From Branchiibius hedensis (GTDB taxonomy: Bacteria > Actinomycetota > Actinomycetes > Actinomycetales > Dermatophilaceae), in contig NZ_UESZ01000001.1 in NCBI RefSeq assembly GCF_900108585.1, positions 2,356,001 through 2,420,000 on the forward strand: DNA of 64,000 nt. The letters are read 5' to 3'. Numbering within the stretch: position 1 is the first letter of the stretch; every line of letters starts with the position of its first letter. The notes under the pieces are model-generated. The model was not told the DNA's origin, did not search any database, and was given only the letters and a program-made list of their open reading frames with translations. Made by a program: the position numbers and the translations under genes. Below are positions 18,807 through 29,811 of the stretch, in pieces.

Positions 18807-20545
18807 GTGATCTTCGAAATGCAACGACTCCCCTTCACCGATCCCGGCACGCCCGATCTGCGCGGTCCGTGGCGGTTCCTGCTCGGCGTCGGTCGCGGCC
18901 AGCTGCGCTCCCAGATCCTCGGCGCACTGATGGGCAGCATCTGGATGCTGTGTGCGGCGCTCACCCCGGCTGCGGTCGGCCGCGCCATCGACCAGGGCAT
19001 CGTGCCTCGCGACGGCGCGGCGTTGTTGCGTTGGTCCGCAGTCGTTTTCGCGCTCGCGGTCATCTCTGCGGGTACGGGTGCGCTGCGCCACCGGTACGCC
19101 GTGGAGAACTGGTTGCGGGCCTGCTTCCGCACGATGCAATGGCTGGGTCACCACGCCGCGGACACCGGGGCCGCCCTCCCCGCGCGATGCCCACCGGCAA
19201 AGTGGTCGCCGCGATCGCCTCCGATGCCCCCACCATCGGCAGCAGCTTCGACGTCGCCAACCGCTTCGCCGGCGCGATCGTGTCCTACCTGGTGGTCGCG
19301 GTCATCATGCTCACCACGTCGGTGCGGTTGGGTCTGCTCGTGCTGCTCGGCGTACCCATCCTGCTGGCCTCGCTGGCTCTGGTGATGAAACCGCTGCAGC
19401 GTCGGCAGGCCCAGCAACGTGAGGCCTCCGGCAAACTCGTCGAGCTCGGCGCCGACACCGTCGCCGGTCTGCGGGTGCTACGCGGGATCGGCGGCGAGGC
19501 CACCTTCCTGGAGCGCTACCGCGACCAGTCCCAGCTCGTACGCCGCCGCGGCAACCAGGTGGCCGGGTTGCAGTCCACGTTGGATGCGGCCCAGATCCTG
19601 CTGCCCGGGCTCTTCACGCTGATCGTGACCTGGGTCGGTGCCCATGCGGTCCTCGACGGTGATCTGCAGGTCGGACAGTTGGTTGCGTTCTACGGGTACG
19701 CCGCGTTCCTGGTCCTGCCGCTGCAGACCGCGACCGAGTTCGCCGGCAAGCTGACCCGCACCCACGTCGCGGCCGCCAAGGTGATCGCGGTCCTCGGTGT
19801 CCGGAGCGACTCAGCGGCCGACGCCGCCACCGCTACCCTGCCGGACGGACCCGGCAGTCTGCACGACCCGAGCACCGGATTGACCGTCGCACCAGGGCAA
19901 TTCGTCGCCGTCGTGTCCGCGCACCCTGAGGAGTCGGCGGCCTTGGCCGACCGTTTGGGCCGGTTCGGCGCCGAGCGCACCGAGGTGACGATTGCCGGTA
20001 CGCCGATCGCGGACGTCCCGCTCACCGAGGTGCGGGAGCGTGTGGTCGTCTCCCAGATCGACCCCGCACTCTTCACCGGCCGGCTGCGCGACGAACTCGA
20101 CCCCTGGAACCGCGCCAGCGACGCACGACTGCAGCAAGCCCTGCAGGTCGCGAGCGCCGAAGACATCCTGGACGCGGTCGACGACGGTCTGGACACACCG
20201 GTCGAAGAACGCGGACGCACCTTCTCCGGTGGCCAGCGGCAGCGCCTCACGCTGGCCCGGGCGCTGCTGTCCGAGGCCGAGATCCTGGTGCTGGTCGAGC
20301 CGACGAGCGCCGTCGACGCACACACCGAGGCGCGCATCGCGGGCCGACTGGTCGCCGAACGCGCCGGCCGCACCACCATCGTGATGACCGCCAGCCCGCT
20401 GCTGCTGGACCGCGCGGACGAGGTCGTGTTGTTGCAGGACGGTCAGGTGACCGCCCGCGGGACGCACGCCGACCTGCTACGGCACGACTCGGCGTACCGC
20501 CGGGTGGTTGTCCGCGGCGACGACGACGCGGTGGTGGGCGCATGA
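18807..20545 (+). pseudogene. ABC exporter half-transporter, subunit A, with a single-base frameshift
   Basis: The first part reads in one frame from GTG 18807 (ATG 18819 also possible) to about 19180, then similarity jumps to another frame (PTGKVVAAIASDAPTIG) and runs to the stop at 20545. Adding one C to the CCCC run at 19178-19181 restores a normal type-IV exporter of about 579 aa. The membrane domain covers the first 330 codons. The nucleotide-binding domain lacks a Walker A: where GxxGxGKST is expected it reads SAHPEESAAL. The signature FSGGQRQRLTLARALL and the VEPTSAVD Walker B end are intact. This fits the degenerate half of a heterodimer with the next gene. The frameshift is either a true inactivating mutation or an error in a C-run. 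Confidence 0.82.
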
Positions 20546-22302
20546 GCGACACCACGCGGCGTACCTTGCCGATCGCCACCCCGCGGCAGGTGCGCGAGCA
20601 CACCCTGGCCCTGATCCGGCAGCACCGGGGGTTCCTTGCGCTGGTCGTCGGCCTGCAGGGCCTTGCTGCTCTGGCGGCGCTGGTCACGCCGTGGTTGATG
20701 GGCCGGTTGCTGGACGATCTGACGCGCGGCACGACGTACGCCGTCATCAACGAGATCGCGCTGGCCTTCTTGGCTGCTGTCCTGGTGCAGACCATCCTGG
20801 TCTGGTTCGCGCGGCGAGCGGCGTTCATCATGGGCGAGGGGGTATTCGCCCAACTGCGCGAGCGGTACGTCGAGCGGGTCGTGGAGTTGCCGCTGTCGAC
20901 GGTGGAGCGGGCCGGGACCGGTGACCTGGTCGCGCGGACCACCAACGACGTCGAGGCGTTGGCGTACGTCGTGCGGTACGGCATCCCGTCGCTGTTCGTG
21001 GGTGCCGTGACGGTCACGCTGACCTTGATCGTGGGCTTCGTGGTGAACCCACTGGTTGCGATCGGGTTGCTGGTCGGCGTCCCGATGATGGTGCTGACCA
21101 CGCGCCGGTATCTGCGGCTGGCCCGCGCACGCTATCTGCGGGAGCGCGCCAGCTACGCGGTCGGCAATGCCGTTGTCACCGAAACCGTCGAGGGTGCAAG
21201 GACCTTGGATGCCCTGCGGCTGCAGGAGCGCGGCCGCCAGCGGATCGATGCGAGCATCGCGGAGATGTTCGATGCGGAGATGGGCACCCTCGCGCTGCGA
21301 CTGCGCTGGTTCCCATCCATCGACCTGGGCGTGCTGGGGCCGGTCGCGGTGGTGTTGCTGTGGGGTGGCTGGCTGGTCTTCGAGGGCCACGCCAGCATCG
21401 GGCAGGTCACGACGATCGTGCTCTACGCGCAGGCGATGGCCGGTCCGGTCGATGAATTGCTCGGCTGGCTCGACGAGATCCAGGTCGGCGCGACGTCGCT
21501 GTCCCGAGTCATCGGTGTCGAGGAGGTTCCGGCCGACCGGACCGCGACTGGTGCCCTGCCAGCGACCTCGGACATGGCGGCATCCGACGTGCGGTACGCC
21601 TACCGCACGGGTCGCGATGTGCTGCACGGGGTTTCGTTGGCGCTCCAGCCCGGCGAGCGGTTGGCCATGGTGGGTCCGTCGGGAGCCGGCAAGTCCACGC
21701 TGGGCCGGTTACTGGCCGGCATCGACGGTCCCCGAGAGGGGTCGGTCACCGTCGGTGAGGTGCCATTGGTGGATCTGAGCCTGCCGGTGCTGCGCGGGGA
21801 GGTGGCGCTGGTGACCCAGGAGCATCACGTGTTCGTCGGGACGTTGCGGGACAACCTGCTGCTGGCGGCACCCACGGCGACTGACGACGTGCTGCGCGAA
21901 GCGCTCGCCTCGGTGGACGCCGGGGACTGGGCAGCGCGACTGCCCGACGGCTTGGACACGGTCGTGGGGGCCGGCGGTCACGCGCTGACCGATGCGCAGT
22001 CGCAACAACTCGCGCTCGCGCGGCTCGTACTGGTCGATCCGCACACGTTGGTGCTGGACGAGGCGACCTCGTTGCTGGATCCCCGCGCCGCCCGGCACCT
22101 GGAGCGATCCCTCAACGCCGTCGTCACCGGACGCACCGTCGTCGCGATCGCGCACCGGTTGCACACCGCCCACGACGCCGATCGGGTCGCGGTGATCGAG
22201 GGCGGCCGGATCAGCGAACTGGGTTCGCACGACGAGTTACTCGCGATCAACGGCTCCTACGCGGCCCTCTGGCGCGCCTGGCGCTCCGAGGAGAGCGCCT
22301 AA
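20542..22302 (+). CDS. ABC exporter half-transporter, subunit B (membrane domain plus ATPase)
   Basis: The 586-aa protein starts at ATG 20542, overlapping the previous stop (ATGA). Six membrane helices occupy residues 30-310, with TTNDVEALAYVVRYG as the coupling region. The ATPase domain has an intact Walker A GPSGAGKST and Walker B LVLDEATSLLD with the catalytic Glu, plus the switch His in AIAHRLHT. Its signature motif is altered: LTDAQSQQLALAR stands where LSGGQ is usual. Together with subunit A, one composite ATP site would be complete and the other dead, as known for heterodimeric exporters. Substrate is unknown. Confidence 0.92.
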   Translation: MSDTTRRTLPIATPRQVREHTLALIRQHRGFLALVVGLQGLAALAALVTPWLMGRLLDDLTRGTTYAVINEIALAFLAAVLVQTILVWFARRAAFIMGEGVFAQLRERYVERVVELPLSTVERAGTGDLVARTTNDVEALAYVVRYGIPSLFVGAVTVTLTLIVGFVVNPLVAIGLLVGVPMMVLTTRRYLRLARARYLRERASYAVGNAVVTETVEGARTLDALRLQERGRQRIDASIAEMFDAEMGTLALRLRWFPSIDLGVLGPVAVVLLWGGWLVFEGHASIGQVTTIVLYAQAMAGPVDELLGWLDEIQVGATSLSRVIGVEEVPADRTATGALPATSDMAASDVRYAYRTGRDVLHGVSLALQPGERLAMVGPSGAGKSTLGRLLAGIDGPREGSVTVGEVPLVDLSLPVLRGEVALVTQEHHVFVGTLRDNLLLAAPTATDDVLREALASVDAGDWAARLPDGLDTVVGAGGHALTDAQSQQLALARLVLVDPHTLVLDEATSLLDPRAARHLERSLNAVVTGRTVVAIAHRLHTAHDADRVAVIEGGRISELGSHDELLAINGSYAALWRAWRSEESA

Positions 22303-22311
22303 CATCCAAGT

Positions 22312-22668
22312 ATGCGCGTGGTGGAGATCCTGACCAATCTGACCGTGCCGGACGTCGACCAGGTGCGCGCGTTCTACGCGGACTTCCTGGGGTTGAGCCA
22401 GGAGGAGATGAACCAGGGCTGGGTGGCACGGTTCACCCAGCCGCAGTCCCGGGTCAGTGTGCAGGTGGTGACCCGGGACAAGACAGCGCCGGTCGATTCA
22501 GTGGCGACCCTGAAGGTGGACGATGTCGATGCTGCGCACGCCGAGGCGCAGGCCGCCGGCATCGAGATCGTGCACCCGCTCACCACCGAGGAGTGGGGTG
22601 TGCGCCGGTTCTTCGTCCGAGCCCCCGACGGCAACGTCTTCAACATCGCCCAGGCCCACGACGGGTAG
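22312..22668 (+). CDS. VOC-superfamily (glyoxalase-like) protein
   Basis: The 118-aa protein is a single vicinal-oxygen-chelate domain: VVEILTNLTVPDVDQVRAFY at the start, FYADFLGL in the first beta-alpha-beta-beta-beta unit, and FFVRAPDGNVFNIAQAH at the end. Members include glyoxalase I, dioxygenases and resistance proteins; this one is too generic to assign. It lies 9 bp after the ABC exporter stop and may be co-transcribed with it. Confidence 0.85.
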   Translation: MRVVEILTNLTVPDVDQVRAFYADFLGLSQEEMNQGWVARFTQPQSRVSVQVVTRDKTAPVDSVATLKVDDVDAAHAEAQAAGIEIVHPLTTEEWGVRRFFVRAPDGNVFNIAQAHDG

Positions 22669-22685
22669 CGGCCGCCCGACCGCGG

Positions 22686-22764
22686 CCACCTCGACTTTCG
22701 ACGAAACCACCACAAGCCGCTGCCCCCACAGCGTCCGCCACCTCGACTTGCGACGAAACCGGCA
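22686..22764. repeat. Paired dispersed repeat cores, third locus
   Basis: CCACCTCGACTTTCGACGAA at 22686 and CCACCTCGACTTGCGACGAA at 22738 are two near-identical cores 52 bp apart, both continuing as ACC. The same spacing and a related core occur in the 73-bp repeats at 17591 and 18668. The site fills most of the 176-bp gap between the convergent VOC and choD genes, which holds no other feature that I can see. Confidence 0.75.
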
Positions 22765-22844
22765 GTAGTTGCGCAGCGTCGGCCGAGAACCCTCAACGGC
22801 GGCCGTCCCTCGCAACGGAACGACCGCCGTACGTGCTGATGGAA

Positions 22845-24575
22845 TCAGGCGACCGGTTGCAGCGGGCGCACCTTCGGCATCCCCAGGTCCGTCCCCGGCA
22901 CCCGGTTGGGTTTGACGTCCAGTCGCTCGTACGCCGATCCCTGGGTCGGGCGCTGATCCTCCTGCCCTTTCACCGGCCACATCGCGGCGGCTCGCTCGGC
23001 CTGTGCGGTGATCGTCAGCGACGGATTCACCCCGAGGTTGGCCGAGACGGCCGATCCGTCGGTGACGAACAGCCCCGGGTAACCCCACACCCGGTGGTAG
23101 GGGTCGATGACGCCCTTCTCCGGCGAGTCCGAGATCACCACACCGCCCAGGAAGTGCGCGGTCAGCGGTTTGTTCGCGAGCTCAGCCCAGTTGGTGCCCG
23201 CAATCGTCTTCTTGCCGGTGAGCGTCGCCAACTTGTCCGCCATCACGTGCGCGGCAGCATGCCCCTGCGGCAGCCAGGTCGGGTTCGGCGCGCCGTGACC
23301 CTGCTTGCTGGTCAGTTTGAAACCGCCGGTCAGCTTCTTCTTCGCCGAGACGGTGATCGAGTTGTCCGAAACCTGCATGACCAGCCCGATGATCGTGCGC
23401 TCGCTCCAACCCGGGCCCAGCGGTCCGGCCATCAACAGTTTGACCGGGCTCTTGGCCAGTTCGACACCGAACGCGGCGAACCGCGCCAGCGCCCCACGGC
23501 CTTCACCATCGACCATCCCGGCGACGAGCAGCTTCATCACGTTGGAGCCCTTGCCGTAGCGGCAGTTCTCCACGTGGGTGGTCTCATCGACGTGGAAGGA
23601 CGTCGTGATCGCCACACCGGTCGTGAGGTCGACACCCTTGGGCACCGTCATCGTCGCGGCACCGGCCAACTCCTCGGAGTTGGTGCGGGTCAGCACCCCC
23701 AGCGACGGGGACAGCTTCGGCAACGTGCCGGAGGCCTTCATCTTGTGCAGCAGCTGCTGGGTGCCCCAGGTGCCGGCGGCCAGCACGACGTGCCGGGCAG
23801 TGACCGACGTCTGCTTCTTGGCGGCCCACGCACCGGTGCGTTCGGTGGTGATCCGGAAACCCTCTGTCTCACCGAGGGATTCGAGCGTGGTGACCGTGCG
23901 CATCGGCTCGATCCGCGCGCCCGCCTTCTCCGCGAACGCCAGGTAGTTCTTCATCAGCGTGTTCTTCGCCCCGACCCGGCAGCCGACCATGCAGTTACCG
24001 CACTCGGTGCACCCGGTGCGGGCCGGGCCCTCCCCGCCGAAGAACGGGTCCTCGACGGTCTTGTCCGGTTCCCCGAAGAACACCCCGACCGGCGTCTTGC
24101 GGAAGGTGTGGCCGACCCCCATCTGCTCGGCGGTGTCCTTCATCAGCTGCTCGACGGGACCCCAGCAGGGGTTCTCCTCCACGACACCGAGCATCTTCTT
24201 GCCGGTCTCGTAGTGCGGCGAGAGCTCGTCCTCCCAGTCGGTGATGTGCCCCCACTGCTGGTCCTTGAAGAACTCCGACGGCGGCTTGTAGAGCGTGTTG
24301 GCGTAGTTCAACGACCCGCCCCCGACGCCGGCGCCCGCCAGGATCATGACGTTCGGCAACACGTGATAGCGCTGCACGCCGTACAGCTTCAGCGCGGGCG
24401 CCCACAGGTACTTGTTCAGCCGCCAGGAGGTCTTGGCGAAATCCTTGTCCTCGAACCGGCGCCCGGCTTCGTACACCAGGACCGAGTAGCCCTTCTCGGC
24501 CAACCGCATCGCGGAGACCGCACCACCGAAACCTGATCCGATGACCACCACGTCGTGGTCGTATTCGGTTGTCAC
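22845..24575 (-). CDS. choD: ChoD-type GMC oxidoreductase (putative cholesterol/steroid oxidase)
   Basis: GTG 24575 gives 576 aa; GGGGAGG lies 6 bases before it and the start overlaps the gabD2-like stop. The FAD-binding GSGFGG is at residues 13-18 with YEAG at the end of the second strand, GAGVGGGSLNYAN follows, and DGSAVSANLGVNPSLTI is the C-terminal GMC/FAD signature. CTECGNCMVGCRVGAKN near residue 188 is a ferredoxin-like Cys cluster (CxxCxxCxxxC) conserved in this ChoD group. Gene order with guaB3 and guaB is as in M. tuberculosis Rv3409c-Rv3411c. Real substrate is uncertain; the annotation as cholesterol oxidase is by family. Confidence 0.85.
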   Translation of the reverse strand: MTTEYDHDVVVIGSGFGGAVSAMRLAEKGYSVLVYEAGRRFEDKDFAKTSWRLNKYLWAPALKLYGVQRYHVLPNVMILAGAGVGGGSLNYANTLYKPPSEFFKDQQWGHITDWEDELSPHYETGKKMLGVVEENPCWGPVEQLMKDTAEQMGVGHTFRKTPVGVFFGEPDKTVEDPFFGGEGPARTGCTECGNCMVGCRVGAKNTLMKNYLAFAEKAGARIEPMRTVTTLESLGETEGFRITTERTGAWAAKKQTSVTARHVVLAAGTWGTQQLLHKMKASGTLPKLSPSLGVLTRTNSEELAGAATMTVPKGVDLTTGVAITTSFHVDETTHVENCRYGKGSNVMKLLVAGMVDGEGRGALARFAAFGVELAKSPVKLLMAGPLGPGWSERTIIGLVMQVSDNSITVSAKKKLTGGFKLTSKQGHGAPNPTWLPQGHAAAHVMADKLATLTGKKTIAGTNWAELANKPLTAHFLGGVVISDSPEKGVIDPYHRVWGYPGLFVTDGSAVSANLGVNPSLTITAQAERAAAMWPVKGQEDQRPTQGSAYERLDVKPNRVPGTDLGMPKVRPLQPVA

Positions 24576-26188
24576 GAAAGCCTCCCCAGCTTCATCGCGC
24601 GCAGACCGAGCGACATCGTCTTGGCCCATAGCTTTTCCGGTACGCCGAAGGCCGGCGCGATCGGCATGACGTGCTGGGCGGCGATGTTCTGCGATTCGGT
24701 GTACTTCAAGATGCCTTCTGCACCATGGCGGCGGCCGAGCCCGGACTGGCCCATCCCGCCCATCGGGGCACCGTTGCTACCCCACGCCGCGACGTACCCC
24801 TCGTTGATGTTCACAGTGCCGGCCTTGATCCGCGCCGCGATCTGCCGTCCGCGCCCGACCCGTTTGGTCCACACCGAGGCGTTCAGCCCGTACTCGGAGT
24901 CGTTGGCGAAGGCGATCGCCTCCTCATCCGAGGCCACCCGATAGATCGACACCAACGGCCCGAACGTCTCGCACCGACGGCACGTCGCCGAGTCCGGCAC
25001 GTTGGCCAGCACGGTGGGCTCGAAGAAGTACGGACCCAGGTCGGGGCGTGCCTTGCCGCCGGCGAGAACGACCGCACCGGCGGCCTTGGCGTTGGTGACG
25101 TGGTCGACGACCGTCTTGAGCTGCGCCGCCGAGATCAGCGAACCCATGTCGTTGCCCCAGTCCAGATCCGAACCGAGCTTCATCGCCTGCACCTTCTTGA
25201 CGAAGAGCTTGGTGAACTCATCGGCCACGCTCTCGTGCACGACCAGTCGCTCGATCGAGATACACAACTGCCCGGCGGAGGAGAAGCACGCCCGCACCGC
25301 ACCCTCGGCGGCCTTGTTCAGGTTGGCGTCCGCCGCGACGTACATCGCGTTCTTGCCGCCCAACTCCATCGACGCCCCGACCAACCGACCAGCGGCGCGC
25401 TGCGCGACCCCGATGCCGGTCTTGGTCGAACCGGTGAACATCACGTAGTCCGCCTGGTCCAGCACGGCCTGGCCGACGGTGCTACCCGGCCCCAGGACGA
25501 CCTGCAGCAAGCCGTTCGGAAGCCCGGCCTGGTCGATCAACTCGACCGCTCGCAGCGCCGTCAGCGCCGACTGGGAGTCCGGACGCAGCACGATGGCGTT
25601 GCCCGCGACCAGGGCGGGGAGCGCGTCGGTGATGGACATCGACAGCGGGTAGTTCCACGGCGCAACGACTCCGACGACACCCTTGGGGTGGTGCAGCACC
25701 CGGGTCTGGGTCAGCACCGGGACGGCGCCCAGGGCCCGGCGGGGCTTGAGGTAGTGGTTGGCCCGACGCGCGTAGTGCCGGGCGACCCCCGCCACGTCCA
25801 TGACCTCTTCGAACGCATTGCGGCGGGTCTTGCCCGATTCGAGCTGGATCAGATCCATCAGCTCGCCCTGGTTCTTCAGGACCAGGTCGTGCAGTTTCAG
25901 CAGGAATCGCGCGCGCTCGCGGGGCGAGGTCGCGGCCCACTTGCGCTGCGCCCGACGCGCCGTCTTGTAGGCGACCTCGACGTCGTCCACCGTGCTGCCC
26001 GGCAGGGTCGCGAGCAACTCCCCCGTGAACGGCGTCACGCACTGGATCGGGTCAGCACCGGGGGAACTGAGGACGCGACGCGCCAACCGGGGGGCCAGGT
26101 GGGGCGCAATGGCGTACGGCGATCGCGCCGGTTTGGCGGCCACGACCGGGTCCGCGGCGGCAGCGGGGTCCTGCAGGATGTCGGTCAT
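24572..26188 (-). CDS. gabD2: NAD(P)-dependent aldehyde dehydrogenase, succinate-semialdehyde dehydrogenase type
   Basis: The 538-aa enzyme has all aldehyde dehydrogenase motifs: VVAPWNYPLS, FTGSTKTG for cofactor binding, catalytic Glu in MELGGKN (about residue 272), catalytic Cys in GQLCISIER (about residue 307) and ETFGPLVSI. It resembles the GabD2 succinate-semialdehyde dehydrogenases of actinobacteria, which have a similar long N-terminus. It likely oxidises succinate semialdehyde to succinate in the cytoplasm, though other aldehydes are possible. It is coupled to the choD gene downstream by a 4-bp overlap. Confidence 0.85.
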   Translation of the reverse strand: MTDILQDPAAAADPVVAAKPARSPYAIAPHLAPRLARRVLSSPGADPIQCVTPFTGELLATLPGSTVDDVEVAYKTARRAQRKWAATSPRERARFLLKLHDLVLKNQGELMDLIQLESGKTRRNAFEEVMDVAGVARHYARRANHYLKPRRALGAVPVLTQTRVLHHPKGVVGVVAPWNYPLSMSITDALPALVAGNAIVLRPDSQSALTALRAVELIDQAGLPNGLLQVVLGPGSTVGQAVLDQADYVMFTGSTKTGIGVAQRAAGRLVGASMELGGKNAMYVAADANLNKAAEGAVRACFSSAGQLCISIERLVVHESVADEFTKLFVKKVQAMKLGSDLDWGNDMGSLISAAQLKTVVDHVTNAKAAGAVVLAGGKARPDLGPYFFEPTVLANVPDSATCRRCETFGPLVSIYRVASDEEAIAFANDSEYGLNASVWTKRVGRGRQIAARIKAGTVNINEGYVAAWGSNGAPMGGMGQSGLGRRHGAEGILKYTESQNIAAQHVMPIAPAFGVPEKLWAKTMSLGLRAMKLGRLS

Positions 26189-26196
26189 GTTACGGA

Positions 26197-26218
26197 ATAG
26201 TAAGTGACACAGGTCACT
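26197..26218 (-). promoter_or_regulatory. Putative promoter and palindromic operator before the aldehyde dehydrogenase gene
   Basis: On the minus strand a TACTAT -10 box ends 8 bases before the ATG at 26188, so the transcript would be almost leaderless. Immediately upstream lies an inverted repeat AGTGAC-N4-GTCACT (26203-26218), of the kind bound by TetR-like or FadR-like regulators. It would control gabD2 and choD together. Confidence 0.4.
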
Positions 26219-26257
26219 GCGTGGTACTACACCCGAAGAAAAGTCTCCGGACCGTAA

Positions 26258-27379
26258 TCAGGACCGCTGGTAAGGCGCCACCACAACCTCGACGCGCTGG
26301 AACTCCTTGAGCTCGGTGTACCCGGTCGTCGCCATGGCGCGGCGCAGCGCCCCGGTGATGTTGGTCGTACCGTCCGCGGACTGGCCCGGGCCGTTGAGGA
26401 TCTCCGCCAAGGTGCCCACGGTCCCTACGTAGACCTTCTCCCCGCGCGGCAACTGCGCGTGGTGCGCTTCGGAGCCCCAGTGGTAGCCCTCGCCCGGCGC
26501 GGAAGAGGACCGGGCCAACGCAGCACCCAGCATCACGGCATCCGCACCACACGCGATCGCCTTGACCACGTCACCGGACAAGCCCATGCCGCCATCGGCG
26601 ATCACGTGCACGTAGCGACCGCCGGTCTCGTCCATGTAGTCCCGACGCGCTCCCGCGACGTCGGCGATGGCCGAGGCCATCGGCGCGTGGATACCCAGCG
26701 CCCGCCGCGTCGTGTGCGCCGCTCCCCCACCGAAGCCGACCAGGACGCCGGCCGCGCCGGTCCGCATCAGGTGCAGGGCCGCGGTGTAGGTGGCCACGCC
26801 ACCGACGATGACCGGGACGTCGAGTTCGTAGATGAAGCGCTTGAGGTTCAACGGCTCGGAGTTGCCGGACACGTGCTCGGCGCTGACCGTCGTACCGCGG
26901 ATCACGAACAGATCCACGCCCGCGTCGACCACGGTCTTCCAGTGCTCCTGGGTGCGCTGCGGCGACAAGGCACCGGCGACCGTGCACCCGGAGTCGCGAA
27001 TCTCCTTCAACCGCAGAGCAATCAGGTCAGGGCGGATCGGCTCGGAGTAGATCTCCCGCATCCGGGGCAGCGCTTCGCTGGGCGCCAGGGCCGCGATCTC
27101 CTCCAGTAGCGGCTCGGGGCGCTCGTAGCGGGTCCACAGGCCCTCGAGGTCGAGCACCGGCAAACCACCGAGGCGACCGAACTCGATGGCGGAAGCCGGC
27201 GACATGACCGAGTCCATCGGAGCGGCCATGATCGGCAGATCGAAGTGATAGGCGTCGATCTGCCAGCCGAGCGACACCTCCCTCGGGTCGCGGGTGCGCC
27301 GGGAGGGCACCACCGCGATGTCGTCGAAGGAAAAGGCGCGCCGCCCGCGCTTGCCCCGGCCGATCTCGATCTCAGTCAC
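26258..27379 (-). CDS. guaB3: GuaB3 family IMP dehydrogenase-related protein
   Basis: The 373-aa protein is an IMP dehydrogenase/GMP reductase-type TIM barrel without CBS domains. It opens EIGRGKRGRRAFSFDDIAVVP, typical of GuaB3. MAAPMDSVMSP is the N-terminal loop; VIVGGVATYTAALHLMRTGAAGVLVGFGGGAAHTTR covers the substrate region, and here the usual catalytic Cys-Thr-Thr of GuaB is replaced by AHTTR. HVIADGGMGLSGDVVKAIACGADAVMLG is the phosphate-binding site. Loss of the Cys means it is not a normal IMPDH; work in Streptomyces has linked GuaB3 to GMP reductase activity. It lies next to guaB. Confidence 0.92.
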   Translation of the reverse strand: MTEIEIGRGKRGRRAFSFDDIAVVPSRRTRDPREVSLGWQIDAYHFDLPIMAAPMDSVMSPASAIEFGRLGGLPVLDLEGLWTRYERPEPLLEEIAALAPSEALPRMREIYSEPIRPDLIALRLKEIRDSGCTVAGALSPQRTQEHWKTVVDAGVDLFVIRGTTVSAEHVSGNSEPLNLKRFIYELDVPVIVGGVATYTAALHLMRTGAAGVLVGFGGGAAHTTRRALGIHAPMASAIADVAGARRDYMDETGGRYVHVIADGGMGLSGDVVKAIACGADAVMLGAALARSSSAPGEGYHWGSEAHHAQLPRGEKVYVGTVGTLAEILNGPGQSADGTTNITGALRRAMATTGYTELKEFQRVEVVVAPYQRS

Positions 27380-27388
27380 AGCTGAAGA

Positions 27389-28927
<1,539 letters not shown>

Positions 28928-28953
28928 TCACAGCCCGTCGCGCGCATCACCGG

Positions 28954-29811
28954 TCAGCGAGACTTCTGCGCACCACTGGGGGTCGTCGTGGTGCTGAACA
29001 CCGACGTACTGCTGGAGCTGGTAGCAGATGGGGCACTCGTCGAACTGGCCGAACTCGATGACGACGGTGACAACTTGGGTGTCGCGCTCGGCTCGGCCGG
29101 GTCGCTGGACGAGCTGCTCGAGCTGCTGGTGCTCGGGGCGGGCGACGACGTGCCGTATACGGGACCGCCGGTGCGGGTGGGTGACCCTGTGGACGTCGAG
29201 GTACCGGTCGGGGCGCCGGAGGATTTCGTCGGGCTCGGTGCCTTCGAGGTCGGCGCCGTCGAACTCGGCGTCGGTTGGGCGCTGCTGGACGACACCGGCG
29301 CGGGCGCCTTCGGCCGCGGGGCGGCCACGGGGACCCCGGGCAGGTGGGTGCGGGTGCTCGGCGGCACCAAGGAGGGAACGCGCGTGGCCTGGTCACGCGA
29401 CGTACCTGAGGTGCGGGTCGGGTCGATGGTCCACGGAGTCGACGGATCGGTCGATCGCGGAGCGGCCGAGGACGGCGGCGGTCCGACGACGGCAGGGGCT
29501 CCCGACTCACCCCAGAAGCCCTGCGTGACCTGGCCCAGCTGGTGCAGCACGGGCAGTTTGGTGCCGGTCACCGCGGCCGCGACACCCCCGACGGACAGCG
29601 TGCCGAGCACGACGGTCGTCGTCAGCCCGATCCGCAGCGCGCGCGAGTGGCGGGCGTGCCGACCGGCCCGCGGGAGGGCGGTCGGATTGTCGATCTCGGC
29701 CGTCCACGAGGACAGCAGACCGGTCAGTTCATCGCCACGGACCCGCTCCCGGGCACCCAAAGCGTCCAGGAGTTGGTCGTCGTCGTGGATCTGGTCGAAG
29801 GACGGCGTCAC
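28954..29811 (-). CDS. rsdA: RsdA-type anti-sigma-D factor
   Basis: GTG 29811 overlaps the sigma factor stop and gives 285 aa. The N-terminal 45 residues ([10 protein letters not shown] and [10 protein letters not shown]) resemble the RsdA sigma-binding segment. One transmembrane helix follows at about residues 59-82. The remaining 200 residues are almost only Pro, Ser, Thr and Ala, with an 8-Ser run, and would lie outside the membrane or in the wall. The order sigD-rsdA-guaB matches M. tuberculosis. It should hold the sigma factor at the membrane until released by proteolysis. The low-complexity part makes database alignments unreliable. Confidence 0.8.
   Translation of the reverse strand: MTPSFDQIHDDDQLLDALGARERVRGDELTGLLSSWTAEIDNPTALPRAGRHARHSRALRIGLTTTVVLGTLSVGGVAAAVTGTKLPVLHQLGQVTQGFWGESGAPAVVGPPPSSAAPRSTDPSTPWTIDPTRTSGTSRDQATRVPSLVPPSTRTHLPGVPVAAPRPKAPAPVSSSSAQPTPSSTAPTSKAPSPTKSSGAPTGTSTSTGSPTRTGGPVYGTSSPAPSTSSSSSSSSDPAEPSATPKLSPSSSSSASSTSAPSATSSSSTSVFSTTTTPSGAQKSR

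Noticed and set aside
22593-24536. 647-codon plus-strand open frame
   Set aside because: It is the antisense shadow of choD, which has full FAD and GMC motifs.
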